Assembly: GCA_024220505.1 (NCBI GenBank)
Contig: JAKZZE010000016.1
Location: 124,001 to 188,000 of the forward strand
Reading direction: 5' to 3'
DNA: 64,000 nucleotides
Origin: Rhizopus arrhizus
Taxonomy: Eukaryota; Mucoromycota; Mucoromycetes; Mucorales; Rhizopodaceae
Position 1 is the first letter of the stretch; every line of letters starts with the position of its first letter. A model generated the notes under the pieces. That model was given only the letters and a program-made list of their open reading frames with translations. It did no database searches and was not told where the DNA came from. Made by a program: the position numbers and the translations under genes. Positions 10,287 to 22,399 of this stretch are shown in pieces.

Positions 10287-11317
10287 ATGCCATTTTGGTT
10301 TTATACGCCACTTTATCTTCACTGTCGATGGAAAACAAGAAAATATCGGATGATCGGCAATCGATATCGACTGATTCGTCAAATTGGCCGAGGCTCGACT
10401 GGATTAGTCTATCTTGCTATCGACATCAAGACACATACTCGTTGTGCTATCAAAGAGATTTGTAAACAAAAGAATCGTCAGGAATCAAGCATCTTGAAAG
10501 AATTGGGACCACACAAGAATATCATTGGATTCATCGAAGTCATCGAGGACTCGGGTTCCATCTATTTGGGTAAATTATGCATGCATACGCCACCGTATTT
10601 TACTCATCGTCTGGATAGTGATGGAAATGGCAAAGAAAGGCGCCATTATGGATATTGTGCCTCATTCCCTGACAGAACCTTATTCAAACCATCAGTGCAA
10701 GCATTTGTTTAAACAATTAGTAAATGCTGTTTATCACTGTAAGTAATGCAAAATAAAATAAAAATAAAACTGACAGGATTGAGTAGTACATCAACGTGGT
10801 ATTATTCACGGAGATATTAAACCTGAAAATATCCTTTTAACCAATCATCAAACAGTCAGGTTAATCGATTTTGGTAATGCCAGTCGAATCTCAGACATGA
10901 CAGCCAAGATAACAACAGGGTCTCCTGCTTTTATGGCACCTGAGTTACTAAAGAAAGGTAAAGAAAGTAAAATGAGGAAAGTGAGTTCTCCCTAACCGAG
11001 TTCTATTTATAGTACCCCACTCTCCTACTTCTTCTGATATTTGGGCTTTGGGTGTGACACTGTATTGTTTAGCTTATGGACATTTACCATTTGAAAAATC
11101 AAGCTTTATTCAATTATATCAAGACATTCTCACTGAACCGTAATGTAGCTTTCTATTTGTGATTTAATTCAACCTAACTTGTCTATTTAGTGTACCTCAC
11201 TCACAAACAATAAACCCTCAATTAAAAGATTTAATAAATCAATTATTAGAAAAAGATCCAAACAAACGAATTACACTAGACAAAGTCAAACATCATCCAT
11301 GGTTAATGACACCTTAA
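10287..11317 (+). CDS. CaMKK/LKB1-like serine/threonine protein kinase, non-RD
   Basis: A compact kinase of about 290 residues consisting almost only of the catalytic domain. Landmarks are the glycine loop GRGSTGLVYLA, the ATP-binding Lys in CAIKEICK, the hinge IYLVMEMAKKGAIMDI, the catalytic loop IIHGDIKPENILL, LIDFGNASRI (DFG), GSPAFMAPELLKK (APE) and SSDIWALGVTLYCLAYGHLP. The GxPAFMAPE and DIWALGVTLYC blocks are typical of the CaMKK/LKB1/Sak1 group that activates AMPK/Snf1-type kinases. The HRD arginine is replaced by Gly (HGD), so activation-loop control should differ. Introns fall at about 10568-10617, 10741-10788, 10957-11011 and 11142-11190. No regulatory tail is visible. The ATG at 10287 is the first of two possible starts; the other precedes IGNRYRLI. 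Confidence 0.85.
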
Positions 11318-11761
11318 GCATTCCATTCTTTTTATTTATTGTCCCCTCTTTCTACTACTACTACTACTACTATCACTTGCTGCTGTTATATATTTATGCT
11401 CTATTTTATGTATCCATTTCCTATGTACCCTTATTTTTTGTATTTTAAGCATGTACCATAACTTTTCACATGTATTATTCACTATGTAAATAAATAAAAA
11501 AAGTTATTGTGAATTTTGTTTTTATGACTTGTTTCAAAAATACTATTGAAATCTTTCACAGTCTATCGTTACTAAGGAACCACTTTAATTTACCAAAAAA
11601 GGTAATTATTCAAACCCAAGATTTTCCCCCTTTTTCTCTCTCTCTCTCTCTTTTTTTGAGACGCTGATAAAAACAGTTGTAAAATCCGAGATGATTTCCA
11701 ATCAAGATGACTTTTATAGTTTCACAGAGACAACATAAGATCATTACACACATAAACCGAG

Positions 11762-11796
<35 letters not shown>
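11762..11796. repeat. A35 homopolymer
   Basis: Uninterrupted A run in the spacer before the P-type ATPase. Confidence 0.9.
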
Positions 11797-11799
<3 letters not shown>

Positions 11800-12814
11800 T
11801 TCACTGAAAAGCCCTTTATAGACATCTTTGTGATACGTTGAAAGAGTGAATAGAGTGAGTATTGTATATGACATAAGGAATTCACCTGGTCTTGTTTTGT
11901 ACGTCATTGTTGTCTGTGAATTTTTATTCTCTGTCGAATACACAAAAGATGATTTCTTTTAAGAAATCAACTAGTGAGTTAAATGAATAGAAAATAACTG
12001 GGCTAGAACATAAGTTATAAACCCTGAGTGATTTAAAGAATGAAGGGAGCAGTTGTCTAGAATGAATTTAATAAAACACGGCAAGTTCCTTTCTTGGATT
12101 CATGAAACTATTCATAAAGAACCTGTCTGTTTCAACCAAAAGAAAATCATCTGCTTTATCAAAAACAAGTTTCAATAACAAACAATAAGGTCAAAAGACC
12201 ATCTAAAAAGAAGACAACAAATTGTTGTTTACCTGGTTTGCACTCATACATGACTTGTAAAAAAAAAAGGAGGGGCTTTTTTTTTATTATTATTCAAGTG
12301 ATCATCTTTCTCACAACCAAAAACAAGTTAAAGATAGATGAATGACAAAGATGGCACACAAAAAAAAAAAGTTGGTAAATCCATCTGACACATTTGTCTT
12401 ATCTACTGCCATGTCCTTTTTTAGGATAAAAATACCGTGTGATGGATGGGAGTGTTAGAGAAACTTGTGTTCTCTGTTGATAAATAAATCGCTCATTTTT
12501 TTTGATTGGCGTTTATTTTGATGTGAGGCTAAAAAGCTATTGGCTTGATCTGTAAAGAATAAGAAAGTGTAGTGTAACGTTACATGATACTCGCTCTCTG
12601 TTGATTTTACCTTTCTTTTCTTTGTACAAGAGTTCAAAAAAAAAAAGACATGTAAAAAAGGATGATTTGATATTGAATAAAGAAAGAGGAAAAAAGGAGG
12701 AAGGAGGGGGGGGGGAAGACTGATGGATCATTTAACCTAAAAAGTGGCGTAAATCAAGAAAGTGATTAAAGGCTCACAGTCTTTCTTGCATTGTATGACA
12801 ATCCTTTTTTGATT

Positions 12815-12815
<1 letters not shown>

Positions 12816-12847
<32 letters not shown>
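12816..12847. repeat. A32 homopolymer
   Basis: Uninterrupted A run about 165 bp upstream of the ATPase start. Confidence 0.9.
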
Positions 12848-12850
<3 letters not shown>

Positions 12851-13010
12851 GCAAAAAGGACTCATTTCTAATAAGCCAAATACAAGAATAAAATTTAATT
12901 TGATCTCCTCTTTCTTTATTGGTCCTTTGTTGATCAACGTGTCAAAAGTTTATATAAATTCCTTTACTTTTTTTTTTTTCTTTTTCTTTCTTTCTCGTTG
13001 ATACTTTCTC

Positions 13011-16000
13011 ATGGATCCTGAAAAGACAGAAGAAAGGACGACGGTGATCACGGTAGAAGATGCCAAGATCAAGTTTGCAAAGGTGTATCGACCCGAGAGA
13101 ACAAAGACAATTCAAACGATCGACACAACTGCTTCTAGTAAAAGACCTTCGATCAGTGCTCCTAAACGTCCTGGAAAGAAAAAGGACACGAAAAAGAATG
13201 TGGACATTGTAAGATATCCTTCTTTGGCTTATTCTTTGACTCATCTTTATTAGACTGAACATTTACTCTCTCCAGAAGAATGTGCGTCTAAATATAATAC
13301 GCACATTGACATCAAAAAGGCTTCTGATTCAAAAGGACTCACAAGTCAGCAGGCTGCAAACATCTTGGCCGAGACAGGTCCAAACTTACTCACACCTCCT
13401 AAAAAGAGACATCCAATCCTTAAATACTTTGATTGTGTCATAAAGTTATTCAATCTCTTGCTGATCGTGGCCGGTATACTGGATTATATCTTGCTGGCCA
13501 TTAATTATCAAGAAAACTTTGCCAACGTAAGCAGCAGGTTTCTCAAACCATCCTCTCACTCACTTTCTTTCTTTAGACTTATCTGGGTGCCATCTTGATC
13601 GGTGTCGCCTTACTGAACGCATTTATCGAATTCTATCAAGAACAGAAATCACAAGCCCTCTTGGATTCCTTTCTGGACATGGTCCCTGCTAAATGCATGG
13701 TCATTCGTGATGGCAAAGTACAGCAGACGGAAGCCGTGAATCTGGTGGTGGGTGACGTTGTGTTGGTCCGGATGGGTGACAAGGTACCTGCGGATCTCTT
13801 CCTCTTCCAAGGCTCCGATCTGAAAGTCGACAATTCTCCTTTGACAGGTGAATCGGATCCTCAGGAACGTGGGCCGTTCAACAGCCAGCAGAATGTGTTT
13901 GAAGCCGAAAATATCATATTCAGTGGTACTCTGGCCGTCTCGGGTGAAGCCTATGGAATCGTGGTGCGCACGGGTGACAATACCGTCTTGGGTCAGATCG
14001 CCGGGTTAACAGCAGGTGAAGCCAAGGAAGATTCACCACTGTCAAAGGAAATTGCGAGATTTGTAAAGATCATTGCGTCCATCGCGCTGATCACGGCCGT
14101 CGTCTTCTTTGGTATCGGTTTCCCAGTCAATAACAACAATGTTTCGCTCACCTTGAATTTTGCTATCTCGGTCTTTGTCGCCTGGGTTCCCGAAGGTCTG
14201 CCGGCGACGGTCACCATCCTGCTCACCATCTCTGCCAAACGAATGGCCGCTCGTCAAGTGCTCGTCAAGGATCTTCAGGGGGTGGAAACCTTGGGGGCCA
14301 TCACTTTGTTGGCCACGGACAAGACCGGTACCTTGACACGCAACCAGATGACTGTTACCTATGTCTGGTCCTGTCTTCAGATGAGAAACATCCTGGACAA
14401 GCATCAGGCCCTGTCTGAAAAGCTCTCTTCTCTGCCTGGCCTCCAGCAGATCCTTAACATCTGTACCTTGAACTCGCGTGCCAAATTCGATCGTGTCGAT
14501 CTCCCTGTCTCTCAACGTCAGATCCTCGGTGACGCGACCGAGACCGGTCTGGTTCGATTCGCAGGTGAACAGCTCGGATCTCGATTTGACAGCCTGCCAG
14601 ATCACTATCCCAAACTGTTTGAGATCCCTTTCAATTCGGACAACAAGTGGGCCATGACGATCCACCGGATGGAACACGAACGAGGTGACCTGACGCTCTA
14701 TGTGAAGGGAGCGCCTGAACGTGTGTTGGCCTTGTGTGATGCCATCCTGACCGACACGGGTGCGGTTCCGCTCAGCCAAGAACACCGTGATGCGTTCACT
14801 GAGACGTATACTTTCATGGCCGGTCAAGGTCACCGTGTCTTGGCCTTTGCTCAAGTCTTGCTTGATCGATCCGATTATCCTGCTGATTTTGTTTTTGACA
14901 AGGCGGCCAAGAATTATCCCATGTCTGGCATGACCTTTGTCGGCCTGGTGTCGCTCGAAGATCCCCCGAAACATGGTGTGCGTGAAGCGGTCGGTCAGTG
15001 CCGTGCGGCGGGTATCAAGGTCATGATGGTCACCGGAGATCATCCGCTGACGGCTGAGGCGATCGGTCGCAAGATCAACCTGATGGTGGGCGAGACGCGT
15101 GAGATGGTCGCGAAGCGAACACAGCGGACGATCGAAGACGTCTCTGAGGACGAATACAACTCGATCGTCATCCACGGTGACACGATCGACAGCCTGACCG
15201 AGGACGACTGGGACACGATCTTTTCAAAGGACGAAATCATCTTTGCGCGTACGTCACCTAAACACAAGCTGGAAATCGTCAAGCATGCTCAATCCATGCG
15301 CCATATCGTCGGTGTTACGGGAGATGGTGTCAATGACGCGCCTGCACTCAAGAAGGCCGATCTGGGTATTGCCATGAACATCTCTGGTTCAGATGTCTCC
15401 AAGGATGCGGCTGCCATGATCTTGCTCGATGATAACTTTGCGTCCATCATTCACGGCATCGAAGAAGGCCGTCTGATCTTTGTGAATCTTAAGAAATCAA
15501 TCATGTACACCATCACCCACTCCATGCCCGAAGTCATTCCGAACCTGCTCTACATCATCGTGCCCATCCCACTTCCCTTCTCGGCCATCTTGATCCTCGT
15601 CGTCGATCTCGGTTTCGAACTCTTTGCAGCCCTGACATTTGCCTGGGATGTGCCAGAGACCAAGGAAGGTCTGATGAAATTACCGCCTCGTAAACCGGTC
15701 AATCCGGCCTCGATCGATCGTCACCGTCGTGCCCTGATCCGCCGCGAGCGTTATATTCAGTTGGATGACGAGACGGGTGAAGAGATCCGTCCAGGCTTTT
15801 TCCGTCGGTTCTACAATACTTTGCACGAGTGGACCTCGGCTGGCTACTGGAAAGAAAAGTTTGAAAAGACAGAGGATGAGGTCCTGGTCGATTTCCCCCT
15901 TCTGTCCTGGTCCTACCTCGAGATTGGTATCATCGAGGCCATCGGTAGCTTGGTCTCTTACTTTGTCGTTCTTTGGTATCACGGTATCACTCCCTATGAT

Positions 16001-16519
16001 GCAAGGATCATGCAACGCGGTGCTTCTGCTCCTACCAATTACTTTTCCAATGGACCTCTTTATGCAGTCGACTATGTCACTGCGACCGGAAAGGTCTTGG
16101 ATGCAGCAGCTCAAAAGATGGCTTTGGGTCAAGCTCAATCAATCATTTATTGGGGTGTGATGATCATGCAGATGTTCAACATGTTTGCCTGCAAGACTCG
16201 ATTCTCTATGCCTCTCGGTCGATACATGTTTTCTAATCTCTGGACATTTGCCGGTATCCTGGGTGGTGCCTCCTTGGCAACCTTGATTGTCTACTGTCCT
16301 CCCTTCAATATTCCCTTTGGTACAGAATACCACTTGCTTCCCCTCTGGTGGCTCATCCCCTTTGGATTTGGTTTGATCATCATTGCTTATGCCTGTTTAC
16401 GTATCAAGATCAGGCAAAGGTGGAATCCAGTGCTTTTCAACCCTACCATTCAAGGATTGCGTATGCATCCTACCATCTTTACTGTTGCCACAACAGAGTC
16501 ATCTCATCCAATGGCATAG
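13011..16519 (+). CDS. Type IIC P-type ATPase (Na,K-ATPase alpha-like cation pump)
   Basis: Plasma-membrane-type ion pump of about 1,135 residues in three exons, with introns at about 13210-13254 and 13527-13576. Order of motifs: basic cytosolic N-terminus; LTSQQAANILAETGPNLLTP; the actuator loop with PLTGES; M4 with WVPEGLPATVTILLT; the phosphorylation site ATDKTGTLTRNQM; nucleotide domain with KGAPERVLAL; VTGDHPLTAEAIG; the hinge GVTGDGVNDAPALKKADLG; then M5 (YTITHSMPEVIPNLLY) and M6 (VVDLGFELFAALTFAW). This order and the M5-M6 sequence match Na,K/H,K-ATPases rather than SERCA or ENA pumps. Two K+/Na+ ligand positions differ from animal Na,K-ATPase: the S-N pair of M5 is H-S, and the second M6 Asp is Glu. 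Exon 3 is much richer in G and C than the surroundings, as expected of a strongly expressed gene. No beta subunit was seen. Confidence 0.92.
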
Positions 16520-16568
16520 AAACACTTGTATTTTTTATTATTAGACTTTTTGAAATAAAGAACATTTA

Positions 16569-17618
16569 TTATTTGCTTTCGCTCACAATATCAATAAACG
16601 CGTCAATCACGAGCTGTGGACATTTTTCTCGAATGACCTGGAGAGGATGCATAGATCGAATGCCATCGTTCCTAACATAAACAGTGTGAATAACAATCAG
16701 GTCATTTAACAAATACATTACCATTTTAGTAAACAAAACAACGGACTTCCTTCTACTTCTCTACCAATATATTCAATCTTACTTGCCATCTTTTGCCAAT
16801 CTTCTCTATCGGAGCCAAATGTTTCATCAAATATGATCTCTTCCTCTTTTCTTTCTTCTTCTTCTTCACTACTACTACTACTCTTCTCACTATTTTCAGG
16901 GCTGTATTGACTACTTGTGCTTGAATTACCACCATTGATAAATAATCTAATCTTTTTAGGCCTCACAGGTGCTTCCTCTTCTTCCTCATCTTCTAATTGA
17001 GTCACTTCATTTCTCGCACGTTTTGTTTCTCTCGACAGATCCATCTCATCCAATACTCTTTTTTCTGGTGATCCCATCCTGTCTTTTACTGTCACATCGA
17101 TCTGAGGTGTGGTCTCTGTCTCGTCTTGGATACCAGCGTCCTCCAAAGGGGCCTCTGTAGATTCCTCTGTTGATTCTGTTGTTAGGACGGCAACATCGTG
17201 ATCTACGTCTGACATATTCTCAATCACCCTCGGCTTCTTTGTTTCCTCTCTGCCTTTTGACTTTTGTGAAGGCAGTGTCAATTTTTTCCAAATGATTTTA
17301 TCAGGATGATTATCAGGCATGGCAGCCCAATAAGCTTCAATCAAATCGACTGCGAATCTATACAAACTGTCAAGCAAAAATAAAAAAGAGAGAGGGAGAA
17401 ACAGATGGATCTTACACATTCTTTGCTTTTTCCCAAGTATTCTCTTCTTCATCGTAATTAAGCCATTTGATCAAATATTTGATTGACAATTTCTTTTTTT
17501 TTTTAATAATGTCAGTTTTCACAATAACTTGTATATTTTCAATAATTCATACTTTTTTATTATCTTTTAAAATCTTGTGATCTACAATCCTTTCTACTTC
17601 ATATTCTTCAGAAGACAT
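16569..17618 (-). CDS. HP1-like protein with chromodomain and chromoshadow domain
   Basis: Probable heterochromatin protein that reads H3K9 methylation. The start at 17618 is followed by EEYEVERIVDHKIL. After an intron comes LSIKYLIKWLNYDEEENTWE, and after another NVFAVDLIEAYW. Together these form a complete chromodomain with the aromatic cage residues Y, W and W/E in the expected places. A long acidic, Ser/Thr-rich linker contains a basic patch (RPKKIRLFI). The C-terminal part, EDWQKMASKIEYIGREVEG and then LLKWNDGIRSMHPLQVIREK with CPQLVIDAFIDIV, reads as a chromoshadow domain, which dimerises and binds PxVxL partners. Three introns lie between start and stop, the last splitting the Trp of LLKW. 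It sits tail to tail with the ATPase, 50 bp apart. Confidence 0.85.
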
Positions 17619-17717
17619 TTTGTAAATGTTTATAGTAAATAAAAAAAAAAAAAATCAATTTTTATTTTCCACCTTTTTTTTTTCTCCTTCAATTTTTTTT
17701 TTTTTTTTTATATTCCT

Positions 17718-18656
17718 ATGCAATTAGAACATCCGAAAGAGCAGCAGTCTTCATTAGGTATTAGTAAAGTACTTGAGCAAGAAGCCAGGTTATTTGAAGA
17801 AAGAAATAAAAGAGATAGTTTTACAGATGCCACGTTTAAAAAAGTACCAAGTCAAGGAGCCAGTCTTTGGACTTGGACAAGGTTTGTTGTTTCTCTTTAT
17901 TATAATAAAGTACACACATCATACCCCCTCCCCCTTTCTTTCTATATAAAAAAAGTGATAAACAAGTGAATCATTCTTTTTTTTTTTTTTTTTTTTTCCT
18001 ACTAGTTGACTGTGAACATGTTTGGATTTATCACAGGATGGCATTGGTATAACAGGTAAGCGATAGTGAATCAGATGGATGACTAACAATAAACAGAATT
18101 GATGACACCATCATCTTGGGTGCCTTACCAACACCATCACAAATGAAAAGATTACATCAAAAAGAAAGAGTTCAGGTGGTCGTGAATTTGTGTCAAGAAT
18201 TTCCTGGTTATGAAAAAATATACAAGGAATTAAAGATTGAACAAATCAGATTAGAGACCCCTGATTTTTGTGTTCCTACGCTGGATGCGATTGAAAGAGG
18301 CATCAAGAAAATATTAGAAGTTAAGGAGAAGGGGAATGTTTCAATTTATTTACATTGCAAAGGTAATTTAAATATCATCATTTCTGTTACTTATGAATGT
18401 CAGCTGGTAAAGGGAGAAGTGCAGCTATTGCATTATGTTATTTATTAACGATTTATGAATTGGATTTAATTCAAGCACAAAAAGAACTTTTGAAAAAGAG
18501 ACCACAGGTAAGATAGCATTGAAAACAATCCAAACACTGACAATCGAAAAGGTCGACAAGGATTTATATGCAAATGAAGAAATAAGATTATTTTATAAAA
18601 ACCTTTTAGCAAAACTTGAATCTAAACATTGGGTCCGACGCTCTTTTACTGCATAA
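17718..18656 (+). CDS. PTPMT1-like dual-specificity / phosphatidylglycerophosphate phosphatase
   Basis: A small cysteine-dependent phosphatase. After a polar N-terminus comes the family block FGFITGWHWYNRIDDTIILG, then ALPTPSQMKRLHQKERVQVV and CQEFPGYEKIYKEL. The signature loop HCKAGKGRS (Cys-x5-Arg) follows, and then a helical end. The WxNRIDDxIILGALP opening and the CKAGxGRS loop are characteristic of PTPMT1, the mitochondrial PGP phosphatase of cardiolipin synthesis, and its plant and fungal relatives. The signature Cys codon is two codons upstream of an intron at about 18362-18406. Exons join in frame. An obvious mitochondrial leader is not seen, so location is uncertain. It is divergent from the HP1-like gene with only about 100 bp between the starts, suggesting a shared promoter region. 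Confidence 0.75.
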
Positions 18657-18738
18657 CAAACTAATTTATTAATTAAATAAGCCTTTCTTACCTTTTTCTT
18701 TTTCCCCCTCTTTTTCTTTTTTTTTTTTTTTTTTTTAA

Positions 18739-21086
18739 ATGACTCATCCCGACCGATCCGCTCACGACTTGAACGTGCCCATTCAACATTCGGGTCGGTG
18801 GTTTCAAGATAACCTTGGACGAACATTACTTTTACGTGGCATCAATGTCTGTGGTTCCTCCAAACTGCCCACACGACCTTATCCAGGTTCAACTCATCTT
18901 TATGATGACATCTTATTTTGGGATCATCGTAACGTCAGTTTTGTCAATCGGCCCTTTCCACTCGAAGACGCTCACGAACATTTTAGTCGGTTGAGTGCCT
19001 GGGGTTTGACCTTGATTCGATTGCTGGTGCCTTGGGAGAGTATAGAGCATGAAGGACCTGGATGTTATGATGAAGAATATATTGATTACCTAAGACAGCT
19101 GATAGAAATGATGCCTAGATATGGAATCAAATGTATCATCGATCCTCATCAAGACACTGTAAGTTATCCTATTTCTTAATGCATACATATTCAATTCAAC
19201 TGTCTGCAAGTGGTCTAGGTTCTCGGGTGGATCAGGTGCGCCTGGCTGGACCTTTGAAGTTGCTGGTCTAAATATAAAGCACTTTAAAGAAACAGGGGCT
19301 GCTTATGTGCATAACACGAATGCTGTACCTGGTGATCCACTGCCCATGGTAACTGCACCTTGCTTTCCTTCTTTTTCTCATTCGCTTGTCTAGGTTTGGC
19401 CGACGAATTATACTAAGCTAGCTTCATGTACCATGTTTACCCTCTTCTTTGCCGGTGATACCTTTGCCCCTCACCGCACCTATCAATCTCAATCGATTCA
19501 ACAATTCCTCAACCATCACTTTATCGAAGCCTACCGACACCTCGCCGAACGACTCTCTGACCTTCAGGCCGTCCTGGCCTTTGAGTTCATGAACGAACCT
19601 CATCCGGGTTACATTGGTCTCGATCACCTCGACAGCTTTGATCCAATCATGAACCTTCTCTTTGGTGATTCACCCACCCCACTTCAATCCTTTGCCCTGG
19701 GCGATGGTATCCCTCAGACCGTCGGTGTCTATGTCAAGTCATGGCCGTTTCCCACCAAGAAGTCGCATGATCGGGTGATCAACGCCAGTCAGACTTCGGC
19801 CTGGTTCAGTGGCTGTGTCTGGAAAGAACATGGTGTGTGGACCGTGGACGATCAGGGTGTGCCTCGTTTGGTCAACACACATTATTTTTCAAAGCATCCC
19901 AAGACGGGTGAGAAGGTTTCATTCTATGAGGATTTCTATAAACCTTTGGTCAATCGATATGTGGCAGCTATCCAAAGTGTCAAGAAGGAATATTATTGTC
20001 TAGTGGAACCTTTGGCAAATGAAGTAAACCTCCCCAAAAAAAAAAAATTGAAATGTATTGTGTTGATCAGTCACTCTTTAGAAACCACCTGTTTATAACG
20101 AACACGATCATCATCATAACGTCATCTTTTCTCCTCACTGGTATGATCTAGACAGTGTGTTTTACAAGAAATTTAATGCGAGAATGACACACGATGTTCA
20201 GTGTCTTCAAAGGGTGAGTGACTCTCAACAGGGTGGATCTAATCTAACATCTTTTGTGTCTAGGGTGGTAATGTGTTTAGTGCCACTTACTTTGGAAAGA
20301 GGGGTGCCAAAAAGAATTATCGAGGACAGATCAAGAATATAAAAGAAGATGGGCTGTTGAACATGGGAGAAAAACCTTGTGTAATGGGTGAGGTAGGTAT
20401 CCCGATGGATTTGAATAATAAAATGGCTTTTGAAGATGATAATTATGAAAATCATGTTCATTTTATGGATGCTATTATCTATGCACTCGAAACAAACCTC
20501 ATTAGTTTCACGTAAGTCACTGTGATCATCTTGGGTCTTGTATTTACCTTGAATAGATTATGGAATTATGATGTTTTTAATGATCATGAATATGGAGATC
20601 ACTGGAACGGTGAAAACTTTTCTATTTACTCTGTCAAAAAGTCTGAAGAAGACTATATGAGACATGATGATGGCAACAGTAAATTGTCAAAGAAACATTT
20701 GTATGACGGTGGAAGAGTACTTGAGGCTGTCTTGGTAATAAAAACATCCATCTCTTGCTGTCTAATCAACTTTTCTATAGCGTCCTTATGCAGCCAAAGT
20801 TGCTGGCACACCTGTTTCTGCTGAATTCAACATAGACACATTACAATATACCTTTTCTTTTATTCCTGATTGTAAAGGCAGTACGACCACAGAAATATTT
20901 GTACCTTATTTCCACTATGGCAACAAGACCATCAAGACAGACATCAGCTTTGGTCGCTGCTCATATATAGAAGAGTTTCAAACACTCTATCATCAGTATG
21001 AGCTGAATGAACCACTTCCGAAATTAGTCACTATCACCATGGGTGTCCTCACCGCTGAATCGGCCAATTCATGCAGTGTCATGTAA
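18739..21086 (+). CDS. GH5 (subfamily 12-like) steryl-beta-glucosidase / glucocerebrosidase
   Basis: Glycoside hydrolase of about 700 residues in several exons. Landmarks are LGRTLLLRGINVCGSSKLP near the start, LIRLLVPWESIEHEGPG, CIIDPHQDT, the fungal block SRFSGGSGAPGWTFEVAGLN, the acid/base region AFEFMNEPHPGY (Glu in NEP), IFSPHWYDLD, and the nucleophile in VMGEVGIPMDL. A C-terminal beta-rich domain ends in ESANSCSVM. This arrangement matches fungal EGCrP2/Egh1 enzymes, which remove glucose from ergosteryl glucoside or glucosylceramide in the vacuole/cytosol. There is no signal peptide, consistent with an intracellular enzyme. Introns lie near 19159-19218, 19349-19393, 20024-20081, 20213-20264, 20512-20558 and 20736-20780. 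The start at 18739 follows a long T run. Confidence 0.8.
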
Positions 21087-21187
21087 AACTCAGTTTTGTC
21101 TTCTCCCTGAAATTTTAAAAGTCAGACAAATAAATAAAACAAGGCGGTGACAAAAACTCGCTTTTTTTTCTTTTCTTTTTGTCTAGG

Positions 21188-22239
21188 ATGAGTAAGGTAA
21201 AGAAAGGGAGATGGAAAAAGAGATGATGAGCTAAGATAGATGTTATCGAGAAGGGACCTTATATATCTCCTTCTACTGGAGCTAGAAAATTAGGTGGTTT
21301 ATCTAGCACAACGCGGTCACCCAATGTGAGCAACGTATTCTCACACGTCAGAACTCCAACGACCCCACTACCCTTTCAGCATCGATTGAGAAGAATGAAG
21401 TTATCAGACGAGGAAGAGGAAGAAGAACAGGATGAGAGCGTTTACGGTATCTCAGAATCATTTAAACGATATGATTTAATGACAGAATTGTAAGCACAAG
21501 TTCTAAAAAACACCTCGTCAAACGTTCACATTCCTTTTAGTATCAACCTAAAGAACCCTAATCACTGTCCACTAGGAGTTTATGTGATGCCTTCATCTGA
21601 GAATTTATATGGTAAACTTTGCTTGCTTTGATCGCATGCGTCATTAACATACACCCTACGTTCTGGTAGTTTGGTATGGTGTGATCTTTGTGCACCAAGG
21701 ATATTATAGTTCAGGCACATTTAAATTCAGATTGGCGATACCCGAGAGTTACCCAGAATACCCACCCGCAGTGACATTTATGAGTGACATGTTTCATCCT
21801 TTGGTCGACGGAGGAGGTAACCTGTCGATCACTCAACAGTTTCCTACTTGGAGACCTTATGAAGACTACATCTTTCACATCTTGCATTATATAAAGAACA
21901 TATTTAAAAAGAATATTTTGGATCGATTGATTGATAAGCACTGCTTTAACAAGGAAGCCTATCGATTGTAATTTAACTCATATGAGGGATGAATCATACC
22001 ACTGACGGCGTTCATTAGGTATAGAACGGATATCAAAGTGTTTAGTAAATTGGCACAACAATGCTCTCAATTGTCAATTACAGAATCCTATCTGTTTGAT
22101 CATTTTCCAGATGATAACATGATTCGATTTTCACCCATGAATGAATCTAAGTTTGGTAAGCATCCTGTGGATTGCAAGCGGGTTCTTTACTGACATGTTT
22201 ATCACAGATGAAATATGGTCGCATATCGTAAAACAATAA
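21188..22239 (+). CDS. FTS/AKTIP-like ubiquitin-conjugating enzyme variant
   Basis: An E2 fold without the active-site Cys, related to animal AKTIP/FTS, which joins Hook and FHIP proteins to move endosomes by dynein. After a short disordered leader come NHCPLGVYVMPSSENLY and, across an intron, VWYGVIFVHQGYYSSGTFKF, then IPESYPEYPPAVTFMSDMFH with PLVDGGGNLSITQQFPTW. The usual Cys position is occupied within NLSITQQF, so no thioester can form. The tail, KEAYRLYRTDIKVFSKLAQQ, also fits FTS. Exon 1 is tiny (MSK, 21188-21196) and its intron ends at 21235. The last exon codes only for the final ten residues. Confidence 0.8.
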
Positions 22240-22399
22240 AACAAAATCGTTCTTTTCCAAGCGTCTCCTCTTTCAAGGAGACCATTCAAATTCCATTGTC
22301 TTTACAGGCTGAGATAAATGAACATCTTTAACTGATGATGTATCATTCTCTCTCTTTTTTTATTTATTGGCTTTCCTTTTATACATTCAATCATGGTAG

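Larger units (their letters stand above)
11318..13010. other. 1.7-kb spacer with A35 and A32 runs
   Basis: No coding sequence was recognised on either strand. It contains a CT dinucleotide run (11635-11653), CTA triplets (11357-11381), an A35 run (11762-11796), a G10 tract (12705-12715) and an A32 run (12816-12847). A strongly pyrimidine-rich tract (12965-12996) lies directly before the ATPase start and is probably its core promoter. Confidence 0.45.

Noticed and set aside
14042..15175. 377-codon open frame on the minus strand inside the ATPase gene
   Set aside because: It is a shadow of the GC-rich, codon-biased ATPase exon. The product is Arg/His/Asp-rich with no family motif.
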